A stretch of DNA of 13,680 nucleotides, taken from NCBI GenBank assembly GCA_013003325.1, contig JABDJU010000232.1, positions 1 through 13,680 on the forward strand, read 5' to 3'. The position numbers and the translations under genes are program-made. A model generated the notes under the pieces. That model did no database searches, was not told the origin of the DNA, and saw only the letters and a program-made list of their open reading frames with translations. The stretch is from Acidimicrobiales bacterium (lineage in GTDB: Bacteria > Actinomycetota > Acidimicrobiia > Acidimicrobiales > SZUA-35). Shown piece after piece: positions 11,685 through 13,680 of the stretch (within the stretch, counting starts at the first letter, position 1; each line of letters begins with the position of its first letter).

Positions 11685-13184
11685 ATGCCGAGCGAAACGT
11701 CGAGTTTCGCCGTCAGGCGAAATGGGTACGACACCTATGTGTCAGCAACATCGCAGCCCCTAGCAATCTCTCTCACGCTGCCGGGCTCGGCATCGCTGGG
11801 CGCATTTCAGGCGGGGGCGGTATCGGCTGTGGCACGGGCCGTCCACGAGCTGAGGGCCCACGGCGTCGAAACGCACGTCACCGCTATCGGTGGTTCCTCC
11901 GCCGGTTCAATCGTCGGCCTCCTGGCTGCCCACTGCCTCATGACGGGCCGAAACGTGAGGTCAATGATGCAAACGGCGTGGGTCGATGAGGTCGACATGG
12001 ACCTGCTGCGCAGTGGCGGATCGGAAGCACCGTTGAGTTTTCACGGTCTCAGGGAGAAGCTGATCGCCTTTCTGTCTGACTACGATCGGTTCCCCCGCGA
12101 GCCGGGTCGACAGCTCGACTGGCCGATCACGTTCCAGGTGGGCCTCACGAGCCTGCTCGGTTACGAGATCGACAACCCGGGTGACAGCGGGCGGATCGGC
12201 CCAACGATCAGCTACGTCGATTGGACCGAGCACCGGATCACCCCCGAGCACGACACCGGCGATCTCTACCAGGATTCCGAAGCGACCGGCCCGACACCAC
12301 TCGATACCGTGCTCACCTCGGCCGCTCATCCGCTCGGCTTCAAGTCGTCAGCACTGGATCGTTCGAACGACAGGGACTGCTACCGCGACAACAGGGTGCA
12401 GAACCTGCCGGAGGATCACACGGTCCTCTGGTACGCCGACGGCGGTTTGATCGAGGGTCGCCCGGTCGGACGGATAGTCTCTGCCAGCCGAAACCTCGTC
12501 AGCGAGACGCTCGGTTCTGTCTCAGCTGCCCGCCTGCTGCACCTGGTCATCGATCCGCTGGCCTCGGGTCCGGCCGGCCAGGCCAAGTGGGCCGAACCCG
12601 AGTCGAACCCGGGCTGGATCGACGTTGTGCGACGGTCGATGGCCATCGTGCCCACCCAACCGCTACACGACGACATCCGTGGGGTGATCGAGGTCAACAC
12701 AGGGCTCCAGCGATTCGAGCAGCTGCGGGACTCGGGCGGGTTGGACGAGGCGACGGCTCAGGCGGTTCTGGAGTGGGCTGGGATGTCGGACAAGGTCCAT
12801 GTCGAGCTCGGTGTGATCTCGCCTCGAGGCTTGGAGACTGGGGGCGGAGTCGACGAACTGCTCACCGGCGACTTCGTCGGGGCGTTCGGCGGCTTCCTCA
12901 AACGCTCGATTCGGGCCAGCGATTTTGCCCTCGGATGGGTCAGCGCCGCTCACTGGTTCACGTCGTACCTTCCCGAACACGAGATCGAGGCTCCTGTCAT
13001 CGAAGCGGTCGAAGAATCGCTGGAGCACGACTTTCCCGACGCTCGAGATCTCATCATCACCGGCGACGATGGCATCGACGTGCTGGACTGGAAGGGCCGC
13101 TGGCGACTGGCCTTGCTAGCGGCTCAGTTCGGACGGGTCACCGTCGCAGCGGCAACGCCTTCACTGCCCAGCCGATCCGACTAG
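11685..13184 (+). CDS. Patatin-like phospholipase
   Basis: The product is 499 residues. ISLTLPGSASLGAFQAGAV (28-46) is the glycine-rich oxyanion-loop region. GGSSAGS has the nucleophile Ser72 of the GxSxG elbow, and YADGGLIEG carries the Asp252 of the DGG motif. Together they form the Ser-Asp dyad of patatins. The long C-terminal half has no domain I recognise. By family it hydrolyses acyl esters of phospholipids or neutral lipids and is probably cytoplasmic or membrane-associated, with no signal peptide. The ATG at 11685 lies 6 nt after GATACC, which supports a leaderless start; an in-frame GTG at 11739 would still keep the whole catalytic domain. It heads an operon with the phosphodiesterase gene 15 bp downstream, which suggests stepwise phospholipid breakdown. 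Confidence 0.9.
   Translation: MPSETSSFAVRRNGYDTYVSATSQPLAISLTLPGSASLGAFQAGAVSAVARAVHELRAHGVETHVTAIGGSSAGSIVGLLAAHCLMTGRNVRSMMQTAWVDEVDMDLLRSGGSEAPLSFHGLREKLIAFLSDYDRFPREPGRQLDWPITFQVGLTSLLGYEIDNPGDSGRIGPTISYVDWTEHRITPEHDTGDLYQDSEATGPTPLDTVLTSAAHPLGFKSSALDRSNDRDCYRDNRVQNLPEDHTVLWYADGGLIEGRPVGRIVSASRNLVSETLGSVSAARLLHLVIDPLASGPAGQAKWAEPESNPGWIDVVRRSMAIVPTQPLHDDIRGVIEVNTGLQRFEQLRDSGGLDEATAQAVLEWAGMSDKVHVELGVISPRGLETGGGVDELLTGDFVGAFGGFLKRSIRASDFALGWVSAAHWFTSYLPEHEIEAPVIEAVEESLEHDFPDARDLIITGDDGIDVLDWKGRWRLALLAAQFGRVTVAAATPSLPSRSD
11692..11723 (+). repeat. Two mutually exclusive hairpins sharing one arm, at the start of the patatin gene
   Basis: Arm A GCGAAAC (11692-11698) pairs perfectly with arm B GTTTCGC (11704-11710) across 5 nt. 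The overlapping arm B TTTCGCC (11705-11711) pairs perfectly with arm C GGCGAAA (11716-11722) across 4 nt. Only one of the two can form at a time. The segment covers codons 3-13 of the patatin gene and the upstream promoter zone of the PAP2 gene. It could be a set of alternating operator half-sites or an RNA switch. Confidence 0.5.
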
Positions 13185-13199
13185 ACACAGGAGACACCC

Positions 13200-13680
13200 G
13201 TGCACCCCTACCTCACCCGTGGCAATCCACGAGTTCTCGCCCACCGCGGTGCCAGCAAGACCGTTCCCCCCGGCAACTGTGCCGCCGCGATCGAGGCGGC
13301 GATCGAGGCCGGCGTTGACCACATCGAGACCGACGTGCAGGCGACCGCCGATGGTGAGGTGGTGCTGTTCCACGATGAGAACCTCGATGAACACACCACC
13401 GGCTCGGGCCCACTCAGCGAACTCTCCTGGTCGGCGGCATCTGAACTTCACTTGGTCGCCGACGGTGAGGTCACCCCCCATCGTCTGCTTCGCCTGGAAG
13501 ATGCTCTCGACCGTTGGCCTCAGCTCTTCTGGAACATCGATGTCAAAACCGACGACGCGCTGGATCCAACGGTCCAAATCCTCCGCGAGCGTGATCTCAG
13601 TGAACAGGTGTGTCTTGCCGCGTTCAGCATGCGCCGCCTCTACCGACTTCGTCGAGCGATGGGACCGGACTGGTGTACAT
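13200..13680 (+). CDS. Glycerophosphodiester phosphodiesterase (N-terminal part)
   Basis: The frame is open from the GTG at 13200 to the window edge, giving 160 residues. The family's active-site residues are present: His15-Arg16 in LAHRG, Glu43 and Asp45 in HIETDVQ, and His58 in VLFHDE. The usual PENT after the first block reads PGNC. FWNIDVKTDD fits the next conserved strand with its metal-region acidic residues. Family members cleave glycerophosphodiesters to glycerol 3-phosphate and an alcohol. There is no signal peptide, so it is probably cytoplasmic. AGGAG (13189-13193) lies 6 nt before the GTG, which decides the start. It follows the patatin-like gene by 15 bp in the same operon, so the product of one enzyme would feed the other. 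Confidence 0.92.
   Translation, partial: MHPYLTRGNPRVLAHRGASKTVPPGNCAAAIEAAIEAGVDHIETDVQATADGEVVLFHDENLDEHTTGSGPLSELSWSAASELHLVADGEVTPHRLLRLEDALDRWPQLFWNIDVKTDDALDPTVQILRERDLSEQVCLAAFSMRRLYRLRRAMGPDWCT

Noticed and set aside
12221..13318. Plus-strand frame of 365 codons inside the patatin and GDPD genes
   Set aside because: Very arginine-rich translation in another frame over two genes with clear catalytic motifs; a shadow of GC-rich coding DNA.

Overview
The window is GC-rich and densely coded. It shows mixed GTG/ATG starts, many promoters placed so that transcription would begin at the start codon, and several families common in actinobacteria. It most resembles the chromosome of a high-GC actinobacterium, possibly of the Acidimicrobiia type. 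That placement is inference: there is no rRNA or other marker gene. No gap longer than 300 bases lacks a gene.

Positions 1-9915 hold mostly single genes or two-gene operons in either orientation. On the minus strand are a class-V aminotransferase (partial), a SAM methyltransferase, a polytopic membrane protein and an amidase. A plus-strand FAD oxidoreductase with a membrane tail follows. Next come a minus-strand alpha/beta hydrolase and a minus-strand membrane protein/winged-helix regulator pair (ATGA overlap). Last is a plus-strand pair, a carotenoid-desaturase-like FAD enzyme and a histidine-box membrane hydroxylase/desaturase (ATGA overlap). These units are separated by seven copies of one 45-bp imperfect palindrome (two 20-nt arms, 5-nt loop), at about 394, 2234, 3668, 5363, 6390, 7305 and 9850. 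All seven have the same orientation whichever way the genes point. They sit in co-directional, divergent and convergent gaps alike. This modular layout is the most unusual feature of the window, and I do not recognise the family.

Positions 9916-13680 lack the palindrome. They hold a minus-strand lipoprotein gene and a minus-strand PAP2-type membrane phosphatase/transferase. The latter is followed directly by a truncated Rossmann-fold gene remnant and a 53-codon ORF. Divergent from the PAP2 gene is a plus-strand operon of a patatin-like phospholipase and a glycerophosphodiester phosphodiesterase (partial at the window end). The phospholipase and the phosphodiesterase would act in sequence on phospholipids: deacylation, then release of glycerol 3-phosphate. 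The PAP2 protein is also a lipid-phosphate enzyme by family. Only 20 bp separate the two divergent start codons, and -10-like elements on the two strands overlap there.

About eight genes have a -10-like hexamer 6-7 nt before the start codon and no Shine-Dalgarno sequence, which predicts leaderless mRNAs. Three genes (methyltransferase, lipoprotein, phosphodiesterase) have clear Shine-Dalgarno sequences, and two are translationally coupled by ATGA overlaps.
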